From Saccharofermentans sp. (GTDB lineage Bacteria; Bacillota; Clostridia; Saccharofermentanales; Saccharofermentanaceae): a stretch of 64,000 nt of DNA. A program made the position numbers and the translations under genes. How positions within the stretch are numbered: the stretch's first letter is position 1; each line of letters opens with the position of its first letter. Under the pieces are notes generated by a model that was not told where the DNA came from, searched no databases, and saw only the letters and a program-made list of their open reading frames with translations. The stretch is from assembly GCA_016292135.1 (NCBI GenBank), contig JAEFAZ010000005.1, positions 176,022 through 240,021 on the forward strand. The letters are read 5' to 3'. This document shows positions 18,450-26,902 of this stretch, piece after piece.

Positions 18450-19874
18450 TCAGTTCTGATTGTTGTCCTTGCCGAACATGAACCAGGGCTTCGCGGACTT
18501 GGAAGGCTTATCATCAACTGCGGGAGCTACGGTTGCCTGAGGGTGACCGCCCATCTGAGGCTGCTGTACGGGAGCCTGAGGCTGCTGATACTGAGGAGGT
18601 ATCTGCTGAACCTGAACGGGCTGTACAGGGATCTGCTGAACGGGGATCTGCTGTACCTGAACAGGCTGTACCTGTACAGGCTGAGGAGCAGGAGCTGCGG
18701 GCTGCTGAGCTGCACCCTTTACGGAATCGTCACCAAAGAGGAATCCGGGCGCTGCCTTGGGAGCGGGAGCTTCGGGAGCCGGAGCCTGTGCCTTGGGCTG
18801 ATACTCAGTCCTGGGAGCCTGAGGCTGGGGCTTCTTCTCAGTGATAAGCTGAGGATTGCTGCGGGACAGAACGGATGTGGATGCCTTTCTGCCTGCAGAT
18901 GCATTTACTGTATTGTCGAATCCGGAAGCGATGACCGTGATCATGAGCTCGTCCTCGAGAGAATCATCGATAACTGCACCGACGATGATCTCGGCTTCGG
19001 GAGAAACTTCCTCACGAACGATCGTGGAAGCCTTGTCGATCTCGGTGAGCTTCATGTTGCGTCCGCCCGTGAAGTTAACGATAACGCCTGTAGCGCCGTC
19101 GATAGTCGTATCGAGCAGAGGTGAGTTGATAGCCTGTCTGATAGCGGACTGTGCACGGTCCTCACCGGAAGCACGGCCGATACCCATGTGGCATACGCCT
19201 GCGTCAGCCATGACTCTCTTAACGTCAGCGAGGTCGAGGTTGATAAGTCCGGGAATAGCTACGAGGTCTGAGATGCCGGCAACACCGAACTTCAGTACCT
19301 GGTCAGCCATATTGAAAGCTTCGTCAACGGATGTGTTGTCATCCACGATCTGAAGGAGCTTGTCGTTAGAAACTACGATGAGTGAATCTACGTTCTTCTG
19401 CAGTTCACGGATTCCGCGGTCTGCGTTAGCTGCACGTCTCTCGCCTTCGAAGAAGAAAGGAGTCGTAACAACAGCTACTGTAAGGATGCCGTTCTCTTTT
19501 GCGATCTGGGCAACAACGGGAGCTGCACCTGTACCGGTTCCGCCGCCCATGCCTGCCGTGATGAACAGGAGGTCTGTGTCCTTGATCGCCTCTGCGATCT
19601 CTTCTCTGGACTCTTCAGCGGCCTTCTCGCCGTTCGAAGGATCTGCGCCGCAGCCTAAGCCGCGAGTAACCTTCTCACCTACCTGAAGCTTTATATCTGA
19701 CTTGGATCTTGCAAGAGCCTGGTTGTCTGTGTTGATCGTAATGAAGGTGACTCCCTGGACACCGCTCTCGACCATTCGTGTTACGGCGTTGCATCCGCCT
19801 CCGCCTACACCGATAACCTTAATGCTAGCAGCATTTGATTCGTCAAGTGAATAAGTGTATTTGCTTTCAGCCAT
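18450..19874 (-). CDS. ftsZ: Cell division protein FtsZ with extended P/Q-rich linker
   Basis: 474 aa, longer than the usual 350-400. Tubulin-like GTPase that forms the Z-ring. Nucleotide-binding segment [14 protein letters not shown] and tubulin signature [13 protein letters not shown] are intact, as is the T7 loop [11 protein letters not shown]. After the GTPase domain (to about residue 315) comes a long linker rich in Pro, Gln, Ala and Val with tandem VQVQ/QQIPVQ-like repeats. The last residues [12 protein letters not shown] do not match the usual DIPxFLR tail that binds FtsA/SepF. ATG 19874 has GGAGG eight bases upstream; GTG 19892 is less likely. Confidence 0.96.
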   Translation of the reverse strand: MAESKYTYSLDESNAASIKVIGVGGGGCNAVTRMVESGVQGVTFITINTDNQALARSKSDIKLQVGEKVTRGLGCGADPSNGEKAAEESREEIAEAIKDTDLLFITAGMGGGTGTGAAPVVAQIAKENGILTVAVVTTPFFFEGERRAANADRGIRELQKNVDSLIVVSNDKLLQIVDDNTSVDEAFNMADQVLKFGVAGISDLVAIPGLINLDLADVKRVMADAGVCHMGIGRASGEDRAQSAIRQAINSPLLDTTIDGATGVIVNFTGGRNMKLTEIDKASTIVREEVSPEAEIIVGAVIDDSLEDELMITVIASGFDNTVNASAGRKASTSVLSRSNPQLITEKKPQPQAPRTEYQPKAQAPAPEAPAPKAAPGFLFGDDSVKGAAQQPAAPAPQPVQVQPVQVQQIPVQQIPVQPVQVQQIPPQYQQPQAPVQQPQMGGHPQATVAPAVDDKPSKSAKPWFMFGKDNNQN

Positions 19875-19960
19875 CCTTAGTTCCTCCGTCACTGCAGTTT
19901 GATTAGAATTTAATCACATTGCGGGGTATTCCACCCATTAACAATATAATACCACATGTA

Positions 19961-19989
19961 ATTTTAACCTAAAGAAATCAAGCGGTCAA
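19961..19989 (-). promoter_or_regulatory. Sigma-A promoter for ftsZ operon
   Basis: Minus strand TTGACC, 17-nt spacer, TAAAAT, 87 bp upstream of the ftsZ start. An AT-rich palindromic tract (around 19996-20010) just upstream of the -35 could act as an UP element. The 334-bp gap between ftsZ and the divergent membrane-protein gene otherwise holds only that gene's promoter; I see no other gene in it. Confidence 0.7.
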
Positions 19990-20139
19990 ACCATTTATAT
20001 TATAATATCGTGTCATCTGCGTAACGCACGCGCATGTGAACCTTTCCGAAAGTTTATAACCTACTATATCCCCCTCCCCGTCCGATTGATGGTCAAAAAA
20101 CAGGCAATTCCGGCACAAAGAAAAATTTTCAAGACTTTT

Positions 20140-20166
20140 TGTCAAATATACTTGACATTGTGTCAA
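20140..20166. promoter_or_regulatory. Three alternating TGTCAA/TTGACA half-sites, candidate operator
   Basis: TGTCAA (20140-20145), six bases, TTGACA (20152-20157), three bases, TGTCAA (20161-20166). The central copy is the -35 box itself. This arrangement of two overlapping dyads suits binding by a small HTH dimer, the obvious candidate being the HTH protein encoded second in this operon. Inference only. Confidence 0.5.
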
Positions 20167-20180
20167 ACGGGTGTTACTAT
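20152..20180 (+). promoter_or_regulatory. Sigma-A promoter for the membrane protein/HTH pair
   Basis: TTGACA (perfect), 17-nt spacer, TACTAT. Followed by AAGGAGGTGG and ATG at 20209. Overlaps the half-site cluster at 20140-20166. Confidence 0.75.
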
Positions 20181-20208
20181 GGGCTCATGAACAAGGAGGT
20201 GGATAACC

Positions 20209-21156
20209 ATGGCAAAGAAATCACGCATGATAACAATGATCGTCTCTATAGCAGTCATCATCCTGCTCGCGATCGCAACAGGACTTACAAACAACGACCA
20301 GACATCAACTGTATCGATACCCGTAAAGGTGAAAGATAACAGAGTCGAGAAGACCCTGATCGATCCGATCTACTTTAACCCCGCAGGAGAAAGCTGCGGC
20401 TTCACGATCGACATCGAGGGACCCGAAGACTTAAACTACAATATCAGGATCAATACAGCGGACATAAAGAGTGAGGCCGTATACACCGGGAAGACAGGCA
20501 AGGGCACGGTAAAGACAGGGGATCTTACCGTATTCGATAAAGGCATGTTTGTCCTGATAGATCCGGAAGTCAGGGAAGGCGCAACGATGGAAGATGCCGA
20601 ATATAACATCCGCTGCGGCATCATCCTCGATTCCTACGGTTATTCTTTTTGGAGCATCTCGATGCTCGTCATAGTCACGGCTTTCTTCATCGCAGCCTGC
20701 GTAGGTCTTGCCATCCTCGGCAACAAGAACACGGATAAGGACTTCGACGAAAGACAGGTCAAGGCCCGCGGCACGGCAGCTTTCAATGCCCTGCTCATAA
20801 TGATCCTGGTAGCACTCGCATTGCCGACACTGTCCACTCTTACCGGCAGACATCCTTTCGAGCCTTTTGAGTACGGCATCATCGTCTGTCTCTCCGGGAT
20901 CCTGGTCTTCATTATCCAGGCAGACATCAACGATGCATTAATCGGAATGAAGGATAAGAGGATGCCCCTGGCGATCATCTACACCATAGTCGGTCTGTTT
21001 GAGATCATCGTAGCGATCGCCGAGATTGTTATGGTCAATTCACGCATCCAGCTCTACACAATGATCTCCGGTATCTTCTTCTTCGCCATGGGCATAGAGA
21101 TGCTCATCAAAGCAAGGATCGACAAGAAGGAGGCGATGGCCGATGAAGAATCTTAA
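20209..21156 (+). CDS. Membrane protein partner of an HTH regulator, unknown function
   Basis: 315 aa. One N-terminal membrane segment (about 7-26), an extracytoplasmic domain of about 120 residues (IPVKVKDNRVEKT... to ..GIILDSYGY) and then about five further helices. Between helices sits DKDFDERQVKARGTAAFNAL, a DERQ motif common in small membrane proteins encoded with YozG-like XRE regulators. The last residues overlap the downstream HTH gene by 14 bp, implying coupling. The pair is on the plus strand inside an otherwise minus-strand division cluster. No enzyme motif is visible. Sensing or immunity to a membrane-active compound would be guesswork. Confidence 0.7.
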   Translation: MAKKSRMITMIVSIAVIILLAIATGLTNNDQTSTVSIPVKVKDNRVEKTLIDPIYFNPAGESCGFTIDIEGPEDLNYNIRINTADIKSEAVYTGKTGKGTVKTGDLTVFDKGMFVLIDPEVREGATMEDAEYNIRCGIILDSYGYSFWSISMLVIVTAFFIAACVGLAILGNKNTDKDFDERQVKARGTAAFNALLIMILVALALPTLSTLTGRHPFEPFEYGIIVCLSGILVFIIQADINDALIGMKDKRMPLAIIYTIVGLFEIIVAIAEIVMVNSRIQLYTMISGIFFFAMGIEMLIKARIDKKEAMADEES

Positions 21157-21343
21157 ACTGAAATCCGCCAGGGCCGCATTGGATCTGTCGCAGCAAGACC
21201 TGGCCGACAGAGTCGGCGTCTCCCGCCAGACGATCAATGCTATCGAGAAAGGCGACTACAACCCGACCGTCAACCTCTGCATCGCCATATGCAAGGCTTT
21301 AGGCAAGACATTAGATGAACTCTTCTGGGATGAGGAAGGATAG
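21143..21343 (+). CDS. XRE-family helix-turn-helix regulator (YozG-like)
   Basis: 66 aa, a single HTH domain. LSQQDLADRVGVSRQTINAIEKGDYNPT is a textbook Cro/C1 helix-turn-helix and LCIAICKALGKTLDELFW completes the fold. AAGGAGG lies nine bases before ATG 21143, inside the upstream membrane protein gene. Such proteins typically repress their own operon; half-sites overlapping the promoter at 20140-20166 would fit. Confidence 0.9.
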   Translation: MKNLKLKSARAALDLSQQDLADRVGVSRQTINAIEKGDYNPTVNLCIAICKALGKTLDELFWDEEG

Positions 21344-21355
21344 ACAGAAAGATGA

Positions 21356-21386
21356 GGCTGTTCGAAAGAGCAGCCTTTTCTCATTT
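21356..21386 (+). terminator. Rho-independent terminator of the membrane protein/HTH operon
   Basis: GGCTGTTC-GAAA-GAGCAGCC stem with one wobble pair and a GAAA tetraloop, followed by TTTTCTCATTTT. Confidence 0.85.
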
Positions 21387-21393
21387 TAAAGCA

Positions 21394-21453
21394 GTCTCCG
21401 AAAATGCAAAAAAGTGTCTCCAAATGGAGACTAATTTGCCCGAAAACGGAGAC
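21394..21453. repeat. Symmetric four-motif palindrome (GTCTCC element) in a convergent gap
   Basis: GTCTCC at 21394-21399 and 21416-21421, then GGAGAC at 21426-21431 and 21448-21453. Both like-oriented pairs are exactly 22 nt apart (16-nt spacers) around a 4-nt AAAT centre. It lies just after the HTH operon terminator and 13 bp before the ftsQ stop. It is not part of the terminator stem. The same geometry with a different motif recurs at 37349-37414. Confidence 0.85.
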
Positions 21454-21465
21454 TTTTGGAAAGTA

Positions 21466-22827
21466 TCAGTAAGGTCTGTATATGTACTCGTCGCCTGTCA
21501 TGTCGAGGGCGCCGTCGGGAAGGTTCTCGAAGCCACCGGATACCAGGGCGTAGCGGAGCCAGGTCATGTCGTCTGTGATGGACTCGGTGCTGTCGAGCTT
21601 GACCTGAAGGAGCGAGCCCAGCGGAGTGTAGATCGTAAGGAACATGTAGCCGGAAGGCAGGATCCTGATCTCTGCGGTATTCGCGAACATGCGGTAATCG
21701 TTTTCGATCGTGGAATTGTCGACCTGGAGGATCGCGCCGAGAACGATTATCGCGCGCTGGTAGTCGGTTATGTTTTCGATGACGCACTTGTCTCCGAGGG
21801 TTGCCGAATCAACGACAAGACCGCTTATCACGGGACGGACGTCGCCGGCTTCGGATGACAGTTCAAGGACTGTACCGTCCCTGTCCAGAGCGGCATAGCC
21901 GTCCGGTGTCTTGACATAGGATATCTTCGCGCGCTCATCGACTCTGATGTTGACGGTCGATGGCAGGGATACGGAGATTTCGATATCCTTTATGTAAGGA
22001 TTCTCCTTCTTGATCTTCTCTTCGGTCTTGCCGTAATTGAACTTGAGGATGTCGAGGATATTGCCGCTGATGCCCGAGAGGAGATGGGCGTTGTATTTGA
22101 GTTTTGTCTCCTCGAGGATCTCCTGGTCGGAAACGACTATGTTGCCGTCGATCTTCATGTATTTGACCCTGAATGCGGGATGGAGTGCGACGAGGAGCAC
22201 GATCGTGATCAGGAGGAGCGCAAGGACTGATGCGAGCACGACTTTGCGGGAAGGCTTCGGTATATCGATATCTGGAGTCTTGAGACGGTACTTGCGCTTG
22301 TGAGTTACGGCAGCTGCAGGCTGTTCGGGGATCTCCTGCTCTTGCTCTTCCTCTTCTTCTGAAGTTTCTTCAGGTCCTCCCTCTTCTTCGCTTTCGGCGT
22401 CTTCTTCGGGAGCTTCTTCATCAGATCCTTCTTCCCGGCCTGATTCTTCATCTTCAGTCTCTTCAGAAACTTCCGAAGTTTCTTCAACTGTTTCTTCTGC
22501 TGCGGGATCTTCGTTTTCAGGAGATGCAACGGCCGCTTCATCAGCAGGCCCTTCGGCATTTTCTTCGGGGATCTGTTCTGCTGTTTCTCCGGCAGTTTCT
22601 TCCGCAGCCTGTTCTGTCAGCTCTTCTTCTGTTCCCTCTTCGGCGTTTATGTCGTCATCCGAAAAATCCAGGACGTCATCAAGGAGGCCCTTTTTGGAGG
22701 CTTTCTTCTCTTTTTTCTCACGCTTGAATCTCGCGAAAAAGCCTTTGCGGGCAGGCTTGCCTTCTGCGGCATCGTCCTCCCCTTCGCCGGTCATATCAAA
22801 TAATCTGTTCAGTTCGTTATCATCCAT
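21466..22827 (-). CDS. ftsQ: Cell division protein FtsQ/DivIB with long acidic N-terminal region
   Basis: 453 aa. Bitopic divisome protein that links with FtsL/FtsB. A Lys-rich stretch (residues about 28-46) is followed by an unusually long Glu-rich cytoplasmic region (about 55-170), one TM helix (VVLASVLALLLITIVLLVAL), then the POTRA domain (YMKIDGNIVVSDQEI) and the FtsQ beta domain (VRPVISGL). The acidic stretch alone is about as long as some complete FtsQ cytoplasmic plus membrane segments in other species. It starts 15 bp after murG. Confidence 0.88.
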   Translation of the reverse strand: MDDNELNRLFDMTGEGEDDAAEGKPARKGFFARFKREKKEKKASKKGLLDDVLDFSDDDINAEEGTEEELTEQAAEETAGETAEQIPEENAEGPADEAAVASPENEDPAAEETVEETSEVSEETEDEESGREEGSDEEAPEEDAESEEEGGPEETSEEEEEQEQEIPEQPAAAVTHKRKYRLKTPDIDIPKPSRKVVLASVLALLLITIVLLVALHPAFRVKYMKIDGNIVVSDQEILEETKLKYNAHLLSGISGNILDILKFNYGKTEEKIKKENPYIKDIEISVSLPSTVNIRVDERAKISYVKTPDGYAALDRDGTVLELSSEAGDVRPVISGLVVDSATLGDKCVIENITDYQRAIIVLGAILQVDNSTIENDYRMFANTAEIRILPSGYMFLTIYTPLGSLLQVKLDSTESITDDMTWLRYALVSGGFENLPDGALDMTGDEYIYRPY

Positions 22828-22842
22828 ACTCAGACTATTTTA

Positions 22843-23934
22843 TCAGTTTTGCTTGCGAATGACACCCAAAATGGCATCACATATCCTGTCTGTGGTATCG
22901 GAAACTGAAAGAGCCTTGGCTGCTTTGCGCATGCTGTCGCGCTTGTCTTTGTCGGCAGCGAGGTCGGAGATTATCTTTTCGAGGCCGTCTTTGACCTTAT
23001 CGTCGGCTATGACTTCGCATCCGCCTTCTGAACGGATCGACTCGGCATTGTAGGTCTGATGGTCGTGAGCAGCATAAGGATAAGGGATGAACACCACGCA
23101 GGCACCGGCGGCACAAGCTTCCGCACAGGTTATGGCACCGGAGCGCAGGATACAGATATCGGCTGCCGCCAGGTAGATCTCGGGATCATCGATATATTCG
23201 CTTACGGTTATGTTCGGGGGCAGGTCGTCAGGGACAGGCACGGTGTTCTGCTTGCCGCAGCTTAACCTGAACCTGTATTGGGGATTCCTGACCGCGAAGT
23301 CGAGGATGAAACCTGTGATCGTCGCAGAGCCCAGGGAGCCGCCCATCGCGAAGATCAGGAACTCGTCTTCAGCCAGACCGAGCTCAGCCCTTGCGCTCTC
23401 ATAGCTGTAGTCGAAGACCCTGCTCCTGACGGGGTTGCCGACGAAAACGACTTTGCCTTTGGTCTTGAAATTATCCTCACAATTCGGGAAGCCCGTCAGT
23501 ATGAGTTCCGCTTTTCTTGCGAAGACCTTATTGGCACGGCCAGCAAATGCATTGGATTCATGAAGGACTATGGGTATGTTGCGGCGGATCGCTGCCCTTA
23601 AGAGCGGGCCGCTTACATAGCCGCCGGTCGATATGACCGCATCGGGCTTGAACTCGTCGATTATCTTGATGCAGGTATTCATGCCGCGGCGCATGGCAGC
23701 GAGGGCCTTGAAGAACTTAGCTGTCGGCTTCATGGGCATGGGAAGGGCTTCCACATCACGGAAGTCCCAGCCTGCCTTGGGAATGAGCTCACCCTCAAGA
23801 CCGTTCTTGCGTCCGGTGAAGATGATCTCGCATTCGGACCCTTCCTCTTTGGCGCGGTCGCTGAGCGCCTGTGCGATGGTCAGTGCAGGATTGATGTGCC
23901 CTGATGTTCCCCCTCCCGTGACAAGAAACTTCAT
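22843..23934 (-). CDS. murG: UDP-GlcNAc:undecaprenyl-PP-MurNAc-pentapeptide GlcNAc transferase MurG
   Basis: 363 aa. Converts lipid I to lipid II on the inner membrane face. G-loop 1 VTGGGTSGHINPALTIA, GGYVSGPLLRAA, the second loop MGGSLGSATI, and the donor-site motif RSGAITCAEACAAGACVVFIPYPYAAHDHQTYNA are all present. ATG overlaps the ftsW stop by four bases. Confidence 0.97.
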   Translation of the reverse strand: MKFLVTGGGTSGHINPALTIAQALSDRAKEEGSECEIIFTGRKNGLEGELIPKAGWDFRDVEALPMPMKPTAKFFKALAAMRRGMNTCIKIIDEFKPDAVISTGGYVSGPLLRAAIRRNIPIVLHESNAFAGRANKVFARKAELILTGFPNCEDNFKTKGKVVFVGNPVRSRVFDYSYESARAELGLAEDEFLIFAMGGSLGSATITGFILDFAVRNPQYRFRLSCGKQNTVPVPDDLPPNITVSEYIDDPEIYLAAADICILRSGAITCAEACAAGACVVFIPYPYAAHDHQTYNAESIRSEGGCEVIADDKVKDGLEKIISDLAADKDKRDSMRKAAKALSVSDTTDRICDAILGVIRKQN

Positions 23935-25415
23935 CTCTTGATCTTCTTTCTCGCGGAAGCCGGGGCCGGCCTTCTGTCTGTTGCGGGTATATTCGTCTGC
24001 TGTGCCCTGACCTGTACGGGAGCGGCAGCCGCAGCAGATAACCTGGGAGCAGCAGGGGCTGCTTCTTCAGGGATAACTTCTTCTATTGCTTCCTCTTCTT
24101 TTTGCTCCTGGGGAAGCGTGGATCTTGATACGCAGAGGATAAAGCCCATCGCGGCAAGGAGCGTGACCTGGGCGGTTCCGCCGTAACTGAAGAAAGGCAG
24201 GGTAACGCCGGTTGAAGGGATTATCTGCAGCTCAACGGAGAGGTTGAGCAGAAACTCGACAAAGATGAGCGCCGTACAGCCGGCGGAAAGGATCCTGGTG
24301 TAGGGAGTATTCGCCTTCAGCACGACCGTGACGCACATGACAAAGAATACTAGGAACATCAGTATCAGCACGAGCCCTCCGACGAAGCCGGTCTCCTCCA
24401 CGTAGATCGAGAAGATGTAGTCGTTCTGGGCCTCGGAAACATAGTTGTATTTGGATCTGGAATTGCCGATGCCGACACCCCACATGCCGCCTGAACCCAG
24501 CGCATTGTGGGCATTGTCAACCTGTCTGGTATCGTCCTTGGTAAGAGTCGACGATTCGTCTTCGCTGTATATCTCAACTCGTTTGAAAACGTGTGTATAG
24601 TTTCTTCTGATGCTCTCCATCTTTTCTTCCGGGAGGATGAGCAGGGCCATTACGATCCCGACAGCTCCGACCAGACCTAAGATCAGTCCGCCGATGACCC
24701 AGGACCTCAGGGGGATGCCTGCGGAAAGCGTGCAGATAAAAACGATCAGCGCGACGATGATGAAGCAGGAAACGTGCGGCTGTGCGAGGATAAAGATATC
24801 GACGAGGATAGCCGCGCCGACCGGCAGTATGAAATCGAAGAAGGCCTGGGTAAGGAGCTTCTCCTTCTTTCCGTCCTTCCTTCTCGCATACCTGGCGCGC
24901 ATCCTGGCTCTTGCGCTGCAGTAGCCTGCGAAGGCAAGGATCAGGGCGACCTTAACGACCTCGGAACTCTGGAAGTCGATGGGACCAATAGTGATCCATC
25001 TCTTGGCGCCGTTGTAGTTCTCGCCGAAGAGCATGGTCAGGATTATGAGACCGAGGCTGCCGCCTGCCGCTGCGAGAGTTACTGCCTTCGTCTCGAAAAA
25101 CTTCACCGGGAAGAATGAGATGACAAGGCAGATGACATAACCTGCAATCGTAAATGCGAGCTGTCTTTTCAGGAAGAATGCGGAATCCTGGTATAAGCCG
25201 TATGCGTCAGGGCCGGATACAGAATAAAGGACGATGAGGCCGAACACGACGAGGACCGTCATCATGAGGAGGAGCGGGATGTTGTATCTCTTTCTCGCCT
25301 TCCTGAACCTCGCGGCAACAGACTCCGTACCCTTCGCCGCGGAAGGTTCGATCAGCTTTTCGATATCGGAATCGACTTTTCCTGACGTATGTTGATCGTA
25401 GGTCTTGTCCATCAT
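23931..25415 (-). CDS. ftsW: Lipid II polymerase FtsW (SEDS family)
   Basis: 494 aa, about ten membrane helices. Septal peptidoglycan glycosyltransferase working with the class B PBP of the same cluster. Seen: GAKRWITIGPIDFQSSEVVKVALILAFA (SEDS loop around the catalytic Asp region), ALGSGGMWGVGIGNSRSKYNYVSEAQNDYIFSI, and SVELQIIPSTGVTLPFFSYGG near the end, which is the family signature. The N-terminal 45 residues and the Ala/Pro-rich C-terminal 80 residues are cytoplasmic extensions. The gene overlaps murF by four bases, leaving no room for mraY or murD, which usually sit here. Confidence 0.95.
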   Translation of the reverse strand: MMDKTYDQHTSGKVDSDIEKLIEPSAAKGTESVAARFRKARKRYNIPLLLMMTVLVVFGLIVLYSVSGPDAYGLYQDSAFFLKRQLAFTIAGYVICLVISFFPVKFFETKAVTLAAAGGSLGLIILTMLFGENYNGAKRWITIGPIDFQSSEVVKVALILAFAGYCSARARMRARYARRKDGKKEKLLTQAFFDFILPVGAAILVDIFILAQPHVSCFIIVALIVFICTLSAGIPLRSWVIGGLILGLVGAVGIVMALLILPEEKMESIRRNYTHVFKRVEIYSEDESSTLTKDDTRQVDNAHNALGSGGMWGVGIGNSRSKYNYVSEAQNDYIFSIYVEETGFVGGLVLILMFLVFFVMCVTVVLKANTPYTRILSAGCTALIFVEFLLNLSVELQIIPSTGVTLPFFSYGGTAQVTLLAAMGFILCVSRSTLPQEQKEEEAIEEVIPEEAAPAAPRLSAAAAAPVQVRAQQTNIPATDRRPAPASARKKIKR

Positions 25416-26902
25416 GCGTCACCTTTCGCGCGGAAATACTCTGCGAGCCCCTCGAAGCCGAAAGCGTGCGAAGCCTTGAAGAGGACCGCATCGCCGGGCT
25501 CAAGGAAAGCTTCCAGCTTTGCCCTGACATCATCTGTGTCTTCACACTTAATTATATCGATATCAGGAGAGACCGACCCGGCTCCCTGAATGAAATCATC
25601 GGCATTTTCACCGGTGATGAATATCTTGTCAAAGTCATAAGATGCGCACTTCTCACCGACATACCTGTGAAGTTCCGGCGCGAACGGGCCGAGCTCGAGC
25701 ATGTTGCCGAGAACTGCTATCTTCCTCTTACAGCCCGTGATCCAGTCCAGGGTCTCGAAAGCCGATTCCATCGATTCGGGAGCTGCGTTGTAGGCATCGT
25801 TGATGATGAGGTAATCACGGGTCTTATAACTTGCGCCGCGCCCGGGCTTTCTCTCATGCGCAAGGAGCGCTTTCCTGATAAGCTCGAGGTGGGCTTTGGC
25901 GTCGTCTTCGGAAAACTCCGAAGCGGTGCCTATCTTGAGGACCGTATGGCAGAGGCAGGCGATCATGGCGTTGCGGATATTGTGCTTTCCCGTCACCTGA
26001 AGCCTGAAATCCTCACGGTAATATCTCTTGCCTGCAAGATTTGCTTCGATATCGAATCTGGTGCCTTCCTCTTCCTGGCTTATATTGCATCCGCGGAAGA
26101 AGAGCACGCAGTTTTTCATCTTGTTGGGATCTTCATCCTTATCGACGGACACTGCCGCCAGAGGGTGATTGATGGAAAGTTCCTTCTTAGCATTTTCGAG
26201 AAGGAAACCGTCGTCGCCGTTAACGACCAGGACACCGCCCTCGGTAAGACCTTCGGTGATCTCCATCTTGGCATGCATGATGTTTTCGCGGGAACCCAGA
26301 AGTTCAATGTGCGAAAAGCCTATGCCGGTAATGACAGCGATGTCGGGACATGCGACAGAAGTAAGATAAGAGATCTGTCCTTTGCCCCTCATGCCCATCT
26401 CGAGGACGAGCACGTCCGTATCAGAAGGCGCGGACAGGATGGTATTGGCAAGTCCTATCTCGTTGTTCTGGTTTTCGGGTGTCTTCCAGACTTTGAAGGA
26501 GATCGATGCGACCTCCGATATGAATTCCTTGACTGATGTCTTGCCGACGGAACCCGTGATGCCGATGACCTTGCAGTTCAGCTTGAACCTGTAGTATCTT
26601 GCGAGAGCGCCGAGGGCCGTCGTCGTGTCGTCGACCAGTATGATGATACCCTTGTCAGGGACCTTGGACCTGTCGCTCATAACGACTGCAACAGCCCCTT
26701 TGCCGAGGGCCTCGGCGGCATAGTCGTTGCCGTCAAAGTTCTCGCCCTTCAGAGCGAAAAAGATCTGACCCTTGCTGATCTTACGGGTATCGGTAGTAAC
26801 GCCTTCGATATCGACAGCGGTCGCGAAGACCTGATCCTCCACATTGTAGAGCGGATCACCGCCGATCGCGCATATTACTTCATCAAGCGTAAACTGCTTC
26901 AT
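25412..26902 (-). CDS. murF: UDP-MurNAc-tripeptide--D-alanyl-D-alanine ligase MurF
   Basis: 496 aa. Adds D-Ala-D-Ala to UDP-MurNAc-tripeptide. Mur-ligase ATP loop GITGSVGKTSVKEFI, NQNNEIGLANTIL (MurF-specific NxNNxxG), DAYNAAPESMESAFETL and AVLGNMLELGPFAPELH confirm MurF. ATGA overlaps link it to murE upstream and ftsW downstream. Confidence 0.96.
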   Translation of the reverse strand: MKQFTLDEVICAIGGDPLYNVEDQVFATAVDIEGVTTDTRKISKGQIFFALKGENFDGNDYAAEALGKGAVAVVMSDRSKVPDKGIIILVDDTTTALGALARYYRFKLNCKVIGITGSVGKTSVKEFISEVASISFKVWKTPENQNNEIGLANTILSAPSDTDVLVLEMGMRGKGQISYLTSVACPDIAVITGIGFSHIELLGSRENIMHAKMEITEGLTEGGVLVVNGDDGFLLENAKKELSINHPLAAVSVDKDEDPNKMKNCVLFFRGCNISQEEEGTRFDIEANLAGKRYYREDFRLQVTGKHNIRNAMIACLCHTVLKIGTASEFSEDDAKAHLELIRKALLAHERKPGRGASYKTRDYLIINDAYNAAPESMESAFETLDWITGCKRKIAVLGNMLELGPFAPELHRYVGEKCASYDFDKIFITGENADDFIQGAGSVSPDIDIIKCEDTDDVRAKLEAFLEPGDAVLFKASHAFGFEGLAEYFRAKGDA

